Origin: Voacanga thouarsii
Lineage: Eukaryota; Streptophyta; Magnoliopsida; Gentianales; Apocynaceae
NCBI GenBank assembly: GCA_026120185.1
Contig: JANUWF010001110.1
Location: 1-64,000, forward strand
Reading direction: 5' to 3'
DNA length: 64,000 nucleotides
The number at the start of each line of letters is the position of its first letter. The first letter of the stretch is position 1. This document shows, piece by piece, positions 10,690-24,587 of the stretch. Below the pieces are notes generated by a model, which had not been told where the DNA came from, searched no databases, and saw only the letters and a program-made list of their open reading frames with translations. Position numbers and translations under genes: made by a program.

Positions 10690-12570
10690 GGTGGACTCTC
10701 AAACGAAGAAGAGATTGAAATCTTACCAAAGAAACAATATCAGAGGATCAAATAGTAGCAGTGTGGAAGATGCTGCAGAATAGCTTGGAAAAAAATATTT
10801 TGTTATTATGATTGGATATTTACAACTTTAACCATGATGAATGAAGGTGTCTTTATTGTTATTTGGAATATAGATACGGTTTCTTTTTTGAATCGTAATA
10901 GTGCATATGAAAGATAGTTAGAGAAACTGAGGGAAGTGTGTGGTAGCCAAGATGGTCTCCACTGTTAGAAACTTCTTTTTTTCCCTGATTCTACTTATTG
11001 GAAGATTGAGTGCAATGACCATTTATGGGGTGGCATTGCAAATGTAAATAGCCAGATTTCTGTTATGTATATATGCATTGCAATGAAGAGTGTTTTTTTA
11101 TAAGGCTAATCTGTAAAGCCCTTTAAGTTTAAACGTGATTGGTGAGACTTTGGAAAATGCAATTATGTCATATAAGTGAACCTGTGAGTTCAGTTTTTAA
11201 TTGTTTATTGTGTTTGGTTTCTAATAAAACTATGACTTTGGTTGGTATTATTACACTTTTGTCACATACTTCTGCAATTTGTATCTCAATTTTTGTTATG
11301 GAATAAAGAGCAATTGATGTTTTATATCAATCCTATGTTATTTGGGGCCCTATCTGGTGATTTATGCCTGAATTTAATGTTAGTACAAGAAATTGTAAAT
11401 CCAGCCATCTATTCTTGAAGGATTCAGTAGGAATTTTGCCAACTTGGTGTCTGCATGGTTCTTGCAACCAAAGATGAAATTATACATCTTTCTAATAGAT
11501 GTCTTTTTTTTTTTTTTGAGCTTTAGGACATCATTAATTGCTAGAATTGCATATGCAAATCTCTCTGCCTTTTTATCAGAAGAATATGATTTGTCATGCA
11601 TGTGGAAAGATGCTTGCTAATGCGATCCGCACATAATCTTCTTTCGTTTCATGGATATAGCACTTGGTTTAACTCATATGAGAAAATTTTTTTCCTACTC
11701 TATAAAAATTGCAGAAAGAATACAAACATGAAAGGTGCTGGTTCCAAGTTTACATTATCAGCCAAAAAGAGAGAGAGAGAGAGAACTATTGGTACTCGAG
11801 CTTTGAAATTTGGAGGCAAATGATCAACGAAATCTTATTTGAGAGAAAAAGATAAAGTGCCTTTTTTTGGGGGGGTGGGGTGGGGGATATAAATAAAACA
11901 AATAACTTCAAAAAATAGTTCTGCTTTGATTTTTGTTTTGTTTATCGTCTATGGATAACAAAATGTGTTTGGTTGAGCATCAATTGGCAATTGCTGGGTA
12001 GCTTCAAGTTAATTATCTTTAAATTTCACCATTTATATTACTGATTACCATATAAATAGGTGTCATCCATCCTCTTTTAGATGGAAATCAAGTTTACATT
12101 TTTAACTAATTAGAGTCCCGTGGTTTCTCTTCCTTTCCTTTCTGATGAACTTGGCACCTTGCATATCACTTTTGCACCTAGATGAGGTTGTGATAAAGCT
12201 AAGTTGTTCTCTCCCTTTTTGTCTTTAGCAAGATAATGCTAAGCAAAATATAGAGGTTTCTCAAAGCTATAAAAGCTTCTAGGAAATTTCAGCTCCAACT
12301 TTTTAGTTATTTTTAAAGTTAAAAATAAGTCATTGTTCGGTATTTGAATAGGCATGTCATGGGTAATTCAAATAAATCAGTATGTCGGAAGTAATTTGAG
12401 TCTAAACATAATTAAAGAAAGCGCACTTCTCATTAATAGACAAATTATCTTATAAAATAAAAAAGATGATGGCATATCATCATCACTACAATATATAATA
12501 CAACAATTAAAAAGAAAGTAAACATTCCCTAGATTACGTCTTCTTTTTCAACATTTTAGGAAATTAAAAC
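10690..12570. other. Helitron interior without recognised genes
   Basis: AT-rich sequence with short frames only. It includes a GA repeat at about 11770-11783 and a G-rich patch at about 11868-11887. Later RPA exons would be expected here but none is seen. Confidence 0.55.
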
Positions 12571-12573
12571 ATC

Positions 12574-13331
12574 TTAAGTTTTTCTAATTATATCAATAAC
12601 TTCAGTAGCCCGGGCAGAAGAACTTTCCATATCCACCATTTGAACGTTGTAGTATAGCCAAATAGTATTTTTTGGTTCTATTGGCAACTGAAACTTCTGT
12701 TTGACAGTGTAGTGCTTGAACAATTCCTTATGAGTGTGGTACTCATTTCCAAATTCAACAATAGCAACAACAAAAGGTTGATAGAACTTCACATATGAAT
12801 CTATTTTCCGCTTGGTCTCTCCAGCCTCCAAATATTCTTCATTCAGAAACATGATTGATAACAGATGTTGTAATCCATGCACATGAAATAACCAGGGATG
12901 AGAATCAATCCACCAATTGCAGCTGCTCGCACCCTCACTCATGACAGTTGTAGACATTGGAATAAAAATTTCAACATACTCATCAAACTCATATGTAGCA
13001 GCATGCATAACTATGCGAAGTCTATTTGCTCGCCTATCAGGTAAGGCCAAATATGGTTTATGAGAGTGCAGTTGTTGAGTCGATAAAACCATTGTTTTTG
13101 CTATAAATGGATGAACACATGGCTTGCCCACCAATGTATGTTCAATAGGCATGCCATTGTATAACTCCATATTAAAATGAAACCAAAACGACAACAAACA
13201 ATGAACAACACTCTGTAAATATCTATATATTTATAGGAAAATAGATTACTCACATAATTAATGCGTCTCTTCAAATTTCTGAAAAAATAGTCTTTAAAAA
13301 GTTTATTTTTGGCATTTTTTCCCTTTCCCAC
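12574..13331 (-). CDS. Unidentified ORF inside the Helitron (about 207-residue main frame, possible 5' exon)
   Basis: The open minus-strand frame 13197-12574 is the longest ORF in the Helitron that is free of stops. It contains LPDRRANRLRIVMHAATYEF, EYVEIFIPMSTTVMSEG and FGNEYHTHKELFKHYTVKQK. I recognise no domain, signal peptide or membrane helix. An upstream basic segment (MGKGKNAKNKLFKDYFFRNL, 13331-13260) could join it through GTGAGT...TTTACAG, but that intron would be only about 41 nt, unusually short for a plant. It runs against the RPA and RepHel genes, so it may be a captured host fragment. Its intact frame contrasts with the stop-ridden helicase. Confidence 0.45.
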
Positions 13332-13339
13332 AACAAAAA

Positions 13340-14110
13340 AAACCTTCCAAATGCCAATTATTCATCCAATGAATACCATAGCATTTATCCTTCCATACCA
13401 ATCAGATTTAAAGGACGAAGTCCTTTCACATGTAAATAATAAATTTAATAAATATTACAGCATGCAATTCCGATAACTGAATCAGCATTCAGATGCATTC
13501 TATATTAGTTATCTATACGTAATCCAAGAAATGACCCTTTATATTATTAATTTGATGTATGTTACCGAATTCATTGTACACAACACACATGTTATATATC
13601 TTATACCTATTGTACCTTTGCATAACCCGCAATTCAATAAATGGTATAATGCAATTTCGGATTTCACAAAGGACATGGAAAAGCTAAATGAATTACTGAA
13701 GCAACATGGGATAAATAACCATAACAAATAAATAGATATTGCCCACTCAATTGCATACACAATGCACAAAAATAAGCACACTTAACAACTTCTTTAAAAA
13801 CCACCAAATGAAAGCAAACAATATTAAATCGTACTCCACTTGCTACAAATTACAAAGTACAGGCACCTGTAGATAACAATACAAATCATACAGGTTAACA
13901 CTCAACAACGTACAAATATTGATGTCCACCTTCAATGACCTAAGTGCCGAAGCTAACTTCCATATGCGTAAGCAAGTTATTTGGACATGAAGCTATTTTC
14001 CTAAGATAAAAAACAATTGCTAAAGGAAATCTTCTTTACTACTATCAATACACTTTGATTAATATGATGTATGAATTTATGCAAATTCATTACAACAAGA
14101 CAAGGCAAAA
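13340..14110. other. Gap between the unidentified ORF and the RepHel region
   Basis: AT-rich. Only short frames are present (13531-13731 on plus, 13539-13781 on minus), and they lack motifs. It probably contains the RepHel promoter and first introns, but no specific signal can be supported. Confidence 0.5.
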
Positions 14111-14614
14111 GTGAATAGATTACGAAGAAAGGAAGTTTTGGACAGCAAAAGGAAACAACCTTATTCTAATAAAGTTAATAAAAGAAAAAGAGATCCAATA
14201 TCAGAAAGCATCTCTTCTACTGATTTCCAAATGCAAGACATACACAATACAGGTAACATTTTTTTATTAATAGAATACTTTTCAACAAAATTTTGTCATA
14301 GTTATACAGTTGATACTGAACAACAAATACAAAAAACAAAGCAATGATGCATAGAAAATGGAGGATTGATATACGTAGAGGAAAACAAAAGGTCCATTCC
14401 CAGTACATTGAAAAAAATGATGCATCATCTACCACAACATCAATGAATATTCGAACAGGTAACATTCATACCACAAATTATTTTATCATATGTTATACAT
14501 TATGGGTAATATTAATCCATACCATTTTGATTTATCATATCAGGTCCAAAAACAAACTATGTACCATATATTGCAAATAATAGCTAGCAAATTGGTTATT
14601 TCATATCAAATCAG
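14111..14614 (+). other. Possible 5' exons and introns of RepHel
   Basis: A basic frame from 14111 (containing RKQPYSNKVNKRKRDP) runs to a donor-like ACAG|GTAACATT near 14252. Later segments also end in ACAG|GTAACATT (about 14460) and are followed by acceptors such as ATATCAG (about 14544) and AAATCAG (14614). The pattern fits a short, intron-rich N-terminus upstream of the first conserved RepHel exon. Exon joins are not certain. Confidence 0.4.
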
Positions 14615-17600
14615 ATTCTTTAACAACCCATGTGCTACATTATGGATCTCCTATCCTTCAATGCACATATTGTGATGCAATATTCTGGGAGCAAGAGAAA
14701 ATCAAGGGTCAACCAAAGTGATTGTATCCAAAATTTAAATTATGTTGTAAACAAGGAAGAGTCCGACTACCAAAAAGGAAAGATCCACCTGAGCCTCTAA
14801 AGAGTTTGATGACAGGAGTAAATGATGAGAAATCAAGGACATTCCTGGAAAATATCAGAGCATACAACTCAATGTTCTCAATGACTTCTATGGGTGCAAA
14901 AGTTGATGATAAAGTGAACGAAAGAGCTGGACCGTATATTTATAGAATCAACGGTGAAAATTATCATAGATTTGGGTCATTAATACCGACAAATGGAGCA
15001 GATGCACATTTTATCCAACTCTATTTTCATGATACAAAAAATGAGGTCCAAAACAGAATTCAAGCCGTAAACAAAAGATAGCATAACATGAAAATAAGAG
15101 CCGACATCACACAACAACTCATATCAATGCTCGATACTACGAATGAGTTGGTGAAAGTTTTTCGAATGGTTAGAGATAAATACTCCTCAGGAGAAATACC
15201 CAATTTCAAAATCAGATTGCATCATAGCAGAGATTTGATAGCAAGACAGTATGATGCAGCTAGAGCATCAGAAATTGCGGCTCTAATTGTTGGGAATATG
15301 AATAAAACAACGAAAGATCGTGACATCATTGTTGAGATGAAATCTGGTAGTCTACAATGTATAAGCTATTTGCATCCTTCTTTCATGGCTATGCAATATC
15401 CATTACTTTTTTCATATGGGGAAGATGGATATCATCCGAAAATCAATTATGTACAAGACGGACAAAGGAAAAAAATAAAGAGATCTTATGTAACAATGAG
15501 GGAATACTATGCAGATATACTTCAATACAGACGCAATGAAGAAGCCACTTTGGTTCAGTCAGGAAGGCTATATCAACAATTCATTGTAGATGCTTATATA
15601 AGCATTGAACAGGCAAGGCTAAAATGGATTTCAGAAAATCAAGGCAATTTGCGAACATAATTATATAGAAATATATAACATGCAATTAACCGGGATGATA
15701 CAGATTCAAGAAAGATTGACAAAAGAACAATACTACCATCAACATTCACCGGTAGACCTCGGTATTTGGCTCAAAATTATCAAGATGCTATGGCACTATG
15801 CAGATTCTTTGGTAACCCAGATTTATTCATCACATTTACTGCCAATCCTAATTGGTCAAAAATAATAGATCTCTTAAATAAGATACCCGGCCAACGACCA
15901 GAAAACCGGCCTGAAATTGAGGTTCGAATATTCAAGATGAAACTTAATGATATGATCAATGACATATTAAAGAACAAAATTTTTGGCCAAATAGATTTAG
16001 GTATGTTACTTCAAATAAAGATATTTGCAAAATTTTTGCTTTAGAAATTCTATGTGTATTTGTTTTAACTTACCTTTTACTTTTGTAAAACAGTTGTATA
16101 CACAATCGAATTTCAAAAACGAGGACTACCACATGCACACATTATCGTTTGGCTACATCAAAGTTCAAAGAAAAAGACACCTGAAGAAATAGACGACATA
16201 ATATTAGCCGAAATTCCTGATCCACTTATTGATTTCATTACCTACAAAAGTGTCACAGAATTCATGATGCATGGACCATGTGGAATTGGATACGAGAACT
16301 CACCATGCATGATACAAGGTAAAATTTTCTTCAATGAACCAATATTTGAAAAATAGTACATATTGTTCGTTAAAATCTAATATATTCATTTTTACACAGG
16401 ACACTGTTCAAAGCATTTTCCAAAATCTTTTCATAACAAAACATCAATTGATTAATCAAGATATTCTATCTACAGAAGACGAGATACATCTATAACCATT
16501 GAGAAGAATGATTTCTTCCTTGACAATAGATATGTAGTCCCATACAATCTTCATTTATTACTTAAATACCAAAGCCATATTAATGTTGAAATATGCAACC
16601 AATCAAAAGCCATTAAATATTTATTTAAATATCTCAACAAAAGTCCAAATAGAACAACAGCTGTCATAGAGAAAAATCAGGATGGAAACAACATGCACGT
16701 TGAATCAGAAGCACATAATTTGAATGAAGTTAAAACATTTTTGGATTGTAGATACATATCAGCATGTGAAGCATCCTGGAGAATATATGAGTTTGAAATC
16801 CAATTTCGAACACCAGCAGTCCAGAGATTCGGGTTCCATCTTCATGAAGAGCAGAATATCATATTTAATGATAACAGTTGTCTTCCTAATATAGCAATTA
16901 CTGAAGATGCAAAGAAGACAATGTTTACAGAATGGTTCGAAAAGAACAAGGCAGACTCAAATGCAAGAAAGTTGAAGAACGCAGAATTCCCACAGCATTA
17001 TTGCTGGTACAGAACAGAAAAAGTATGGAAAAAGAGGAAAAACAAAAAGTGTATTGGACGAATCACATTCGCACATCCAGCCTCAGGGGAAAGATACTAT
17101 ATGCGAATGTTACTTAACCATGTTCCTGGGCCTAGAAGCTATGAAGAAATTAGAACATATGATGGGAAAATATATTCAACTTTCAAAGAGACATGCTATG
17201 CAAGAGGTCTACTGCAAGATGATAGAGAATGGTACGAAATAATTAATGAAGCAGCTCAATGGGCAACAGGATGCCAACTACGCGATTTATTTGTCACAAT
17301 TCTTATTTTTTGTAACGTTGCAGATGTCAAGAATCTCTGGGAAGTAAATTGGGCAAAAATTAGTGATGATATTGAATATAGATAAAGAAAAGTCCTTCGA
17401 TTTCCGTCTTTACATCTCTCAGAAGATCAGGTGAAAAGCTATACGCTGAGAGAATTACAAATTCTACTTCAAAAGCAAGGTCGAAGTCTAGAAGAAATAG
17501 AAGGAATGCCTTTGCCAAATCAAGAGTTGCTGAAGGATCTACAAAACACATGCATTAGAGAAGAAATCATGTATGATACAAATATACTGAAAGCAGAACA

Positions 17601-19226
17601 CGAAGTTATGTATGCACAATTAAATGCAGAACAAAAAGATATATATGAAAATGTCATAAATGTAGTTGATTATAATAAAGGGAATCTGTACTTTTTATCT
17701 GGTTATGGAGGCACAGGTAAAATATTTCTCTACAAAACAATTATCAATAAGCTCAGATCAAAACCACAGATAGTCCTTGCAGTAGCATCAGCAGGTACTA
17801 CTTTCCTTATACATCCCCCAAAATTATTTAACTGTCATTCACATTCTAACATCTTCTTTCCTAATGTATCATTTTTATGACAAATTGTTATTTACAACAT
17901 TCAATAGGGATTGCATCGTTACTACTACCAGGTGGAAGGACGGCACACAGCAGATTCAAAATCCCTTTTATAACCTCAGAAGACTATACATGCTTAATAA
18001 AAACAAATACTCAACTTGCAGAATTAATAAGAAGAGTAGTACTCATAATTTGGGATGAAGCTCCTATGAATTCAAAATATGTTTTTGAGACTGTTGAAAA
18101 AACACTCAAAGACATATAAAGAATGACAACAAATTTCAATGAGAACAAGCCTTTTGGAGGGAAAACAGTACTATTAGGGGGAGATTTTCGTCAAATTCTT
18201 CCTATTGTACCAAGAGGTCAAAGAGCTAATATAGTGAATTTAACACTCAATCAATCAGAGTTATGGAACTACTATGAAGTCCTTACACTATTCGAGAACA
18301 TGAGGCTTAAACAAGGAAATGTATTACAACAAATAGAGGCTGAAGAATTAACATCTTTTGCCAACTGGATACTGAGAATAGGAGATGGAGCAGAATCTGC
18401 AAAGTGTAGAGGAAATGATAATGAACCTACATGGATCAAAATCCCAAGCAATTTGATGCTAGAAGCTAATGGTGATCCAGTGGAAACCATATTCAACTCT
18501 ACTTATCCAAAATTTCAAGAAAGGTACACAGATCCTAACTACTTGATGGACAGAGCAGTCCTAACACCAAGGAATGAAACAGTTGCAGAGTTGAATAAAT
18601 TTGCTTTGAAAAAAGTACCAGGATCTGTCACTGAATATATAAGTGCAGATAGAATAGACAATGTCATAGGCCCAATGAAAGATGCAGAAAATATATATCC
18701 AACAGAATACATAAACAGCATCAGTTTCCCAGGTATGCTTGCTCATGTTTTACAGATTAAAAATAACGTGCCTATTATGCTATTGAGAAATGTGAACCCT
18801 GAAAAGGGATTATGCAATGGCACAAGGCTAATTGTGACACAAACAGGTAAAAGAGTCATTGAAGCACGTATCATTTCAGGTTCAAAAATAGGGGAAAAAG
18901 TATGTATACCAAAAATAGATATGTCTTCGACAGATTCGAAGATTCCTTTCACAATGATAAGAAGGCAATTTCCAGTAAACATATGCTATGCAATGACAAT
19001 CAACAAAAGTCAAGGACAAACTTTGTCGAATGTTGGACTGTACTTATCAAAACCTGTGTTTTCTCATGGACAATTGTATGTTGCACTTTCAAGAGTCAAA
19101 TCGCCAAGAGGAATCAAAATCATGACACACGAAGATGACCTAGAATTCAAGTCATATACACAGAACATAGTGTATCAAGAAGTATACGATCGTCTACCAA
19201 ATGTAACTTTAAATTCAAATTTCTGA
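14615..19226 (+). pseudogene. Helitron Rep-helicase (RepHel), four conserved exons, interrupted only by nonsense codons
   Basis: RepHel nicks and unwinds DNA for rolling-circle transposition. Exons 14615-16000, 16094-16318, 16400-17794 and 17908-19226 join in frame at GT-AG introns, giving about 1,440 codons, a normal size. Exon 1 has a zinc-finger-like CTYC...CC segment and the Helitron_like_N domain (PSFMAMQYPLLFSYGEDGYH). Exon 2 has the HUH motif (EFQKRGLPHAHI). Exon 3 has the two-tyrosine motif KYLFKYLNK (about 16612-16640). The PIF1 helicase follows: Walker A GYGGTGKIF (Ile where Thr is usual), Walker [19 protein letters not shown] and a C-terminal NKSQGQT...VALSR. In-frame stops are at 14719, 15079, 15658, 15676, 16453, 17383 and 18117. 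I see no frameshift. It is inactive as read. Confidence 0.9.
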
Positions 19227-20299
19227 GTTTCTAACACTTCTAATTCTATTTTCACATATTAATTCAAACAAACAAAATAACTCTTTTTAAATTCAAGATG
19301 CAAAATACACATGATGTGATCCAGTGAACAACAGCTCCAGAACAATGAAGAATATAGTTGAAGCAATGCAATCAGAGGAAAAAAGTACAATATTCATAGA
19401 ATTGCGATAATGTCAATTTTATAAAATAGCTTTTGTTACCATTATGATTATTAATAAACCATCCTTGCAACACGGTAAATGATTGACAAACATGCTTATA
19501 TTTATGCCAAATATACCTAGCATATGATGAATTTCAAAAAATTACAGCATTCCGAGAAAAAAAACTACGGACACTTGCTACGAACAAATCTATATTAGCT
19601 CCAGCTGCATTTAATCAACCAAACTACAGTCTAAAATCCTACACTTAATCATGTGTTTTCTAGACAACATAACATGCATGTCCATGAATTGTGCATCATA
19701 CGTGGGCTTTTGATGGTAAACCATCGTCGCAAAACACCGAATGGTTACCCAATCATGCTTATATTGACGCCCAATATACTTAGCACACAAACATGCTTTT
19801 GTTCATGACTTTGTTCATGACTTCTAACCAACTAACTCTAATTATAAAATAAGAAAAGCCACGAATCTCAACCAAACTACAGTCCTAAATTATGCACTTA
19901 ATTATGTGTTTACTAGACAACCCAATATGCATGTCCATGAATTGTGCAACATACGTGGGCTTCTGATGGTAACCATCGTCGCAAAATACAGAATGGTTGC
20001 CCAATCATACTTATATTGACGCCCAATATACTTAGCACACAAATATGCTTTTATTCATGACTTCTAACCAACTAACTCTAACTATTAAATTCCATTACCA
20101 GTTCCATTTCCCTAGATCAAACAAGGACATTATATTACAGAAACCATAACAAAACTCCTCCGACTTAAAGATCTATTTCTAAAGACCTATTCAGCAATGC
20201 AACGCCTATTCTACACCACAATTCAGGTACTGCAAAGATATTTTCCAAAAACCCAAGCAATTCCTCAAATGTCCTTAAAATTTTGAAGAAAACTTCCCC

Positions 20300-20569
20300 T
20301 TACATACCTATTTGACATACCTCAACTGTCTTTAGCTGTCCTTTCTTTTTCCTACATGTTACATACCGATTTGACATATTTAATTCTAAGTATGCAGCAC
20401 TGAAACCATTTACAAATTTATGGCCTAGAAAAAAAAGGCAGTAGTTGAAGTTGGTTTTAAAATTAAATTGTGCATTATACGTGGGCTTTTGATGGTAAAC
20501 CATCGTCGCAAAACACCGAATGGTTTCCCAAACATGTTTATATTGACGCCTAATATACTTAGCACACAA
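20300..20569 (-). other. Exon-like core repeat with open frame (array unit 2)
   Basis: The minus strand reads MCAKYIRRQYKHVWETIRCF, then ATMVYHQKPTY, and continues into GHKFVNGFSAAYLELNMSNR. An acceptor-like TTTTTTTTCTAG precedes the GHKFVNGF segment, so the frame probably spans two former exons and an intron. Related versions occur at 21344-21529, 23568-23792, 25284-25472 and 26109-26333. Several differences between copies are silent (CAG/CAA, AAG/AAA, TAC/TAT), which hints at a coding past. I do not recognise the protein. Confidence 0.4.
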
Positions 20570-21957
20570 TCATTCTTTTCTTTATGACTTTGATCACGAC
20601 TTCTAAACAACTAACCCTAACTACTAAACTCATGCCATAACCTCTCAATAACAACAATGCAAAAACAAAATAACCAATACTCAATTACACCCAACATAAG
20701 GCAGCAAATTATAAAACAACACATTGCCATTCAAGCCTCCATTTTCAACAAGCTACAGCCAAAACATACACTTCACTCCATTTTCAAAGGCAATTGAATT
20801 TTTCCTACACGTTACATACCTATTTGACATATTTAATCCTAAGTATGCAGCACTGAAACTATTTACAAATTTATGGCTGAGGAAACAAAAGCAGTACTGA
20901 AAACCTTCTAAAAAAAAAAAAATACTATTCCCTCTCCCCTCTAACAACAACAAACCACTAACACACTTTTCTGGAAATTTTCTTCTCATAGATTTCAAAC
21001 ACTGCTAAATGTTATTCAAATAAAATGTTACTTAAAATGAGCAAGTCAAAAAGAAGATTTCATAAGAAATGTCACAAATCTTAACCAAACTACAATTCAA
21101 AATTCTGCACTTAATCATGTATTTTCTAGACAACCCAATATGCAAGTCCATGAATTGTGCATCATACGTGGGCTTCTAATGGTAAACCATCGTCGCAAAA
21201 CACCGAATGGTTACCCAATCATGCTTATATTGACGCCCAATATACTTAGCACACAAACATGCCTTTGTTCATGACTTTGTTCATGACTTCTAACCAACTC
21301 TAACTATTAAAAAAGAAAAGCCACAAATCTCAACCAAACTACACTAAAAAATTCTGCACTTAATTATATATTTACTAGACAACCCATTATGCATGTCCAT
21401 GAATTGTGCATCATACGTGGGTTTCTGATGATAAACCATCGTCGCAAAACACAGAATAGTTACCCAATTGTGCTTATATTGACGCCCAATATACTTAGCA
21501 CACAAACATGCTTTTGTTAATGACTTCAAACAAACTAACTGTAACTATTAAATTCCATTTCCTACAACAAGCTCCAGTAAAAACAAACAACAAGTTGCAG
21601 CAAAAACATACACTTAATTCTATCCTTAGTATACTATATGTTACGATTTCACTTAAAATGAACAAAATTAATTGACATTTGCAACTCAAACAAGGGCATT
21701 TTGTTACAGAAACCATAACAAAACTTCCCCAATTCAAAGATCTATTTCTAAACACCTATTCAGCAGTGCAATGCCTATTCTACACCACAATTCAGGCACT
21801 GCAAAGATATTTTCCAAAAAACCAAGCAATTCCTCAAATGTCCTTAAAAAGATGAAGAAAACTTCCCTTCTTCACTGTCAATTTCTGGATGGTCCTCTGT
21901 TGTGCCCTCAATAATTACAATACAATTATTAAAAATCACCCAAGGAAATTCTATACG

Positions 21958-22035
21958 TCAATATGGCTTTAACATGACAGGTAATATCTTCCATTCAATA
22001 TTATTGTCCAATATGTAAACATCAACATATACCAC
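21958..22035 (-). other. Exon-like segment W, array copy 1
   Basis: After an acceptor (TTTACAG) the minus strand opens with VVYVDVYILDNNIEWKILPV and ends MLKPY-stop. The paralogous segment at 24510-24587 keeps the same acceptor, length (78 bp) and frame with conservative changes. Function unknown. Confidence 0.4.
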
Positions 22036-22463
22036 CTGTAAAGAACAAAACTTAATTTTAAAATGTATACTTGATATTTCATACAAAACAGGCCGCAAGT
22101 GAACAATTATACCTATTCTACACCAACGAGGAAACATAATAAAACATTGAATTTCTCGGGTATTTATTCCCCCTAGATCAAGATAATCCTAGATAATAAA
22201 GAATTCAAAACAAATAAGGATTACTAAAGCATCAAATTTAAGCTATTTCTTATCATCAAATAATCCTCTATTCATGAAACCAAAATGTGATTTAATAAAT
22301 GAACTGTCCAGCTTCAAAATTGACATAAGATGATTCAGAAATGGAAAGAAGAAAAACTTACAGAAAATAGTTATTACAACATGCCATGCATAGACAAATT
22401 CATAAAACAGTATCTTGAGTCTACTTAAACTCTGTGTTTTGAGTCTACTCAAACATGCTTTTG

Positions 22464-22668
22464 TTCATGGACAAGCATATGAAGTTTCTAAGGACTCCAT
22501 TTGACTAGAGATTCTAGTTAAGAAGTTTCTCTGGCTATCAACATGAGCAGTAACGGCCTGTTGTAACTCATTATCAGTATAACATGAATATTTCAATTTT
22601 GCGATTTTTAACTTATTTGAGAAGTCAGTCGAAAGTGTTTTTCTCTTTTTAGCTGTCCTCTCTTTTTC
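22464..22668 (-). other. Exon-like segment Z, array copy 1
   Basis: Follows an acceptor-like CGTGTAG. The frame is open for 205 bp: ERTAKKRKTLSTDFSNKL, then CYTDNELQQAVTAHVDSQ and FLTRISSQMESLETSYACP before a stop. It has a basic NLS-like start and a heptad-like end. The copy at 25053-25217 keeps the frame but ends earlier at a TAA. This looks like one exon of a host gene that was amplified with the array. Not identified. Confidence 0.45.
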
Positions 22669-24509
22669 CTACACGTTACATACCTATTTGACATATTTAA
22701 TCCTAAGTATACATCACTGAAACCGTTTACAAATTTATGGCCAAGAAAAAAAAAGGCAGTAGTTGAAGTTGGTTTTAAAATTAAATTGTGCATCATACAT
22801 GGGTTTCTGATAGTAAACCATCGTCACAAAACAATGAATGGTTTCCCAAACATGATTATATTGACTCCCAATATACTTAGTACATAATCAAATTCACAAA
22901 CCTTATAACACATCTAACTTAGCAAAATTCCCTTCTCCTTTCGTACTTTACAATTAAAAACATATTTACATATTCAATACTATTAATATTTTCATGAAAT
23001 TGTGCATCATATGTGGGTTTCTGATGGTAAACCATAGTCGTAAAGCACCAAATGCTTCTCTAATCATTCTTATATTGATGCCCAATATAATTAGCATACC
23101 ATCATTCCTTTCTTTATGACTTTGATCACGACTTCTAAACAACTAACCCTAACTACTAAACTTATGCCATAACCTCTCAATAACAACAATGCAAAAACAA
23201 AATAACTAATACTCAATTACACCCAACCCAACATAAGGTAGCAAATTATAAAACAACACATTGCCATTCAAGCCTTCATTTTCAACAAACTACGGCCAAA
23301 ACATACACTTCACTCCATTTTCAAAGGCAATTAAATTTTTGCTACACGCTACACACCTAATTGACATATTTAATCTTAAGTATGCAGCACTGAAACCATT
23401 TAGAAATTTATGGCCAAGGAAAAAAAGGAAGTACTGAAAACCTTCAAAAAAAAAAAAAAATTATTCCCTCTCCCTTCCGACAACAACAAACAACTAACAG
23501 ACTTTTCTGGAATTTTACTTCTCATATATTTCAAACAATGCTAAATGTTATTCAGTTAAAATATCACTTAAAATGAGCAAGTCAAAAAGAAGATTTCATA
23601 AGAAAAGCCACAAATCTCAACCAAACTACAGCTCAAAATTCTGCACTTAATTATGTGTTTACTAGACAACCCAATATGTAAGTCCATGAATTGTGCTTCA
23701 TACGTGGGCTTCTGATGGTAAATCAACGTCGTAAAACACCGAATGGTTGTCCAAACATACTTATATTGACGATCAATATAATTCGCACACAAACATGCTT
23801 TTGTTCATGACTTTGTTCATGACTTCTAACCAACTAATTCTAACTATTAAATAAGAAAATCCACAAATCTCAACCAAACTACACTCCGAAATTCTGCGCT
23901 TAATTATGTGTTTACTAGACAACTCAATATGCATGTCCATGAATTGTGCATCATACGTGGGCTTCTGATGGTAAACCATCGTCGCAAAATACAGAATGGT
24001 TGCCCAATCATACTTATATTGACGCCCAATATACTTAGCACATAAACATACTTTTGTTCATGACTTTGTTCATGACTTCTAACCAATTAACTATAACTAT
24101 TAAATTCCATTTCCTACAACAAGCTCCAGCAAAAATAAACAACAAGCTGCAGCAAAAACATACACTTAATTCTCTCCTTAGTATACTCTATGTGACAATT
24201 TCACTTAAAATGAGCGAAATTAATTGACATTTGCAACTCAAACAAGGACATTTTGTTACAGAAACCATAACAAAACTTCCCCAATTCAAAGATCTATTTC
24301 TAAACACCTATTCAGCAGTGCAACGCCTATTCTACACCACAATTTAGGTACTGCAAAGATATTTTTCAAAAAATCAAGCAATTCCTCAAATGTCCTTAAA
24401 AAGATGAAGAAAACTTCCCTTCTTCACTGCCAATTTCTGGATGCTCCTCAGTTGTGCCCTCAACAATTACAATACAATTATAAAAAATCACCTAAGGAAA
24501 TTCTATACG

Positions 24510-24587
24510 TTAATCTGGCTTTAACATGACAGGCAACATCTTCCATTTAATATCATTGTCCAACGTGTAAACATCAGCATATACCAC
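24510..24587 (-). other. Exon-like segment W, array copy 2
   Basis: The minus strand reads VVYADVYTLDNDIKWKMLPV and MLKPD-stop after the acceptor TTTACAG. About 20 bp further, a second open segment ends EGTTEEHPEIGSEEGKFSSS plus F-stop (about 24490-24396), an acidic tail also present in the unit near 21840-21910. Confidence 0.4.

Noticed and set aside
19226..19456. A Helitron 3' end just after the helicase
   Set aside because: No GC-rich hairpin followed by CTRR and T could be found.
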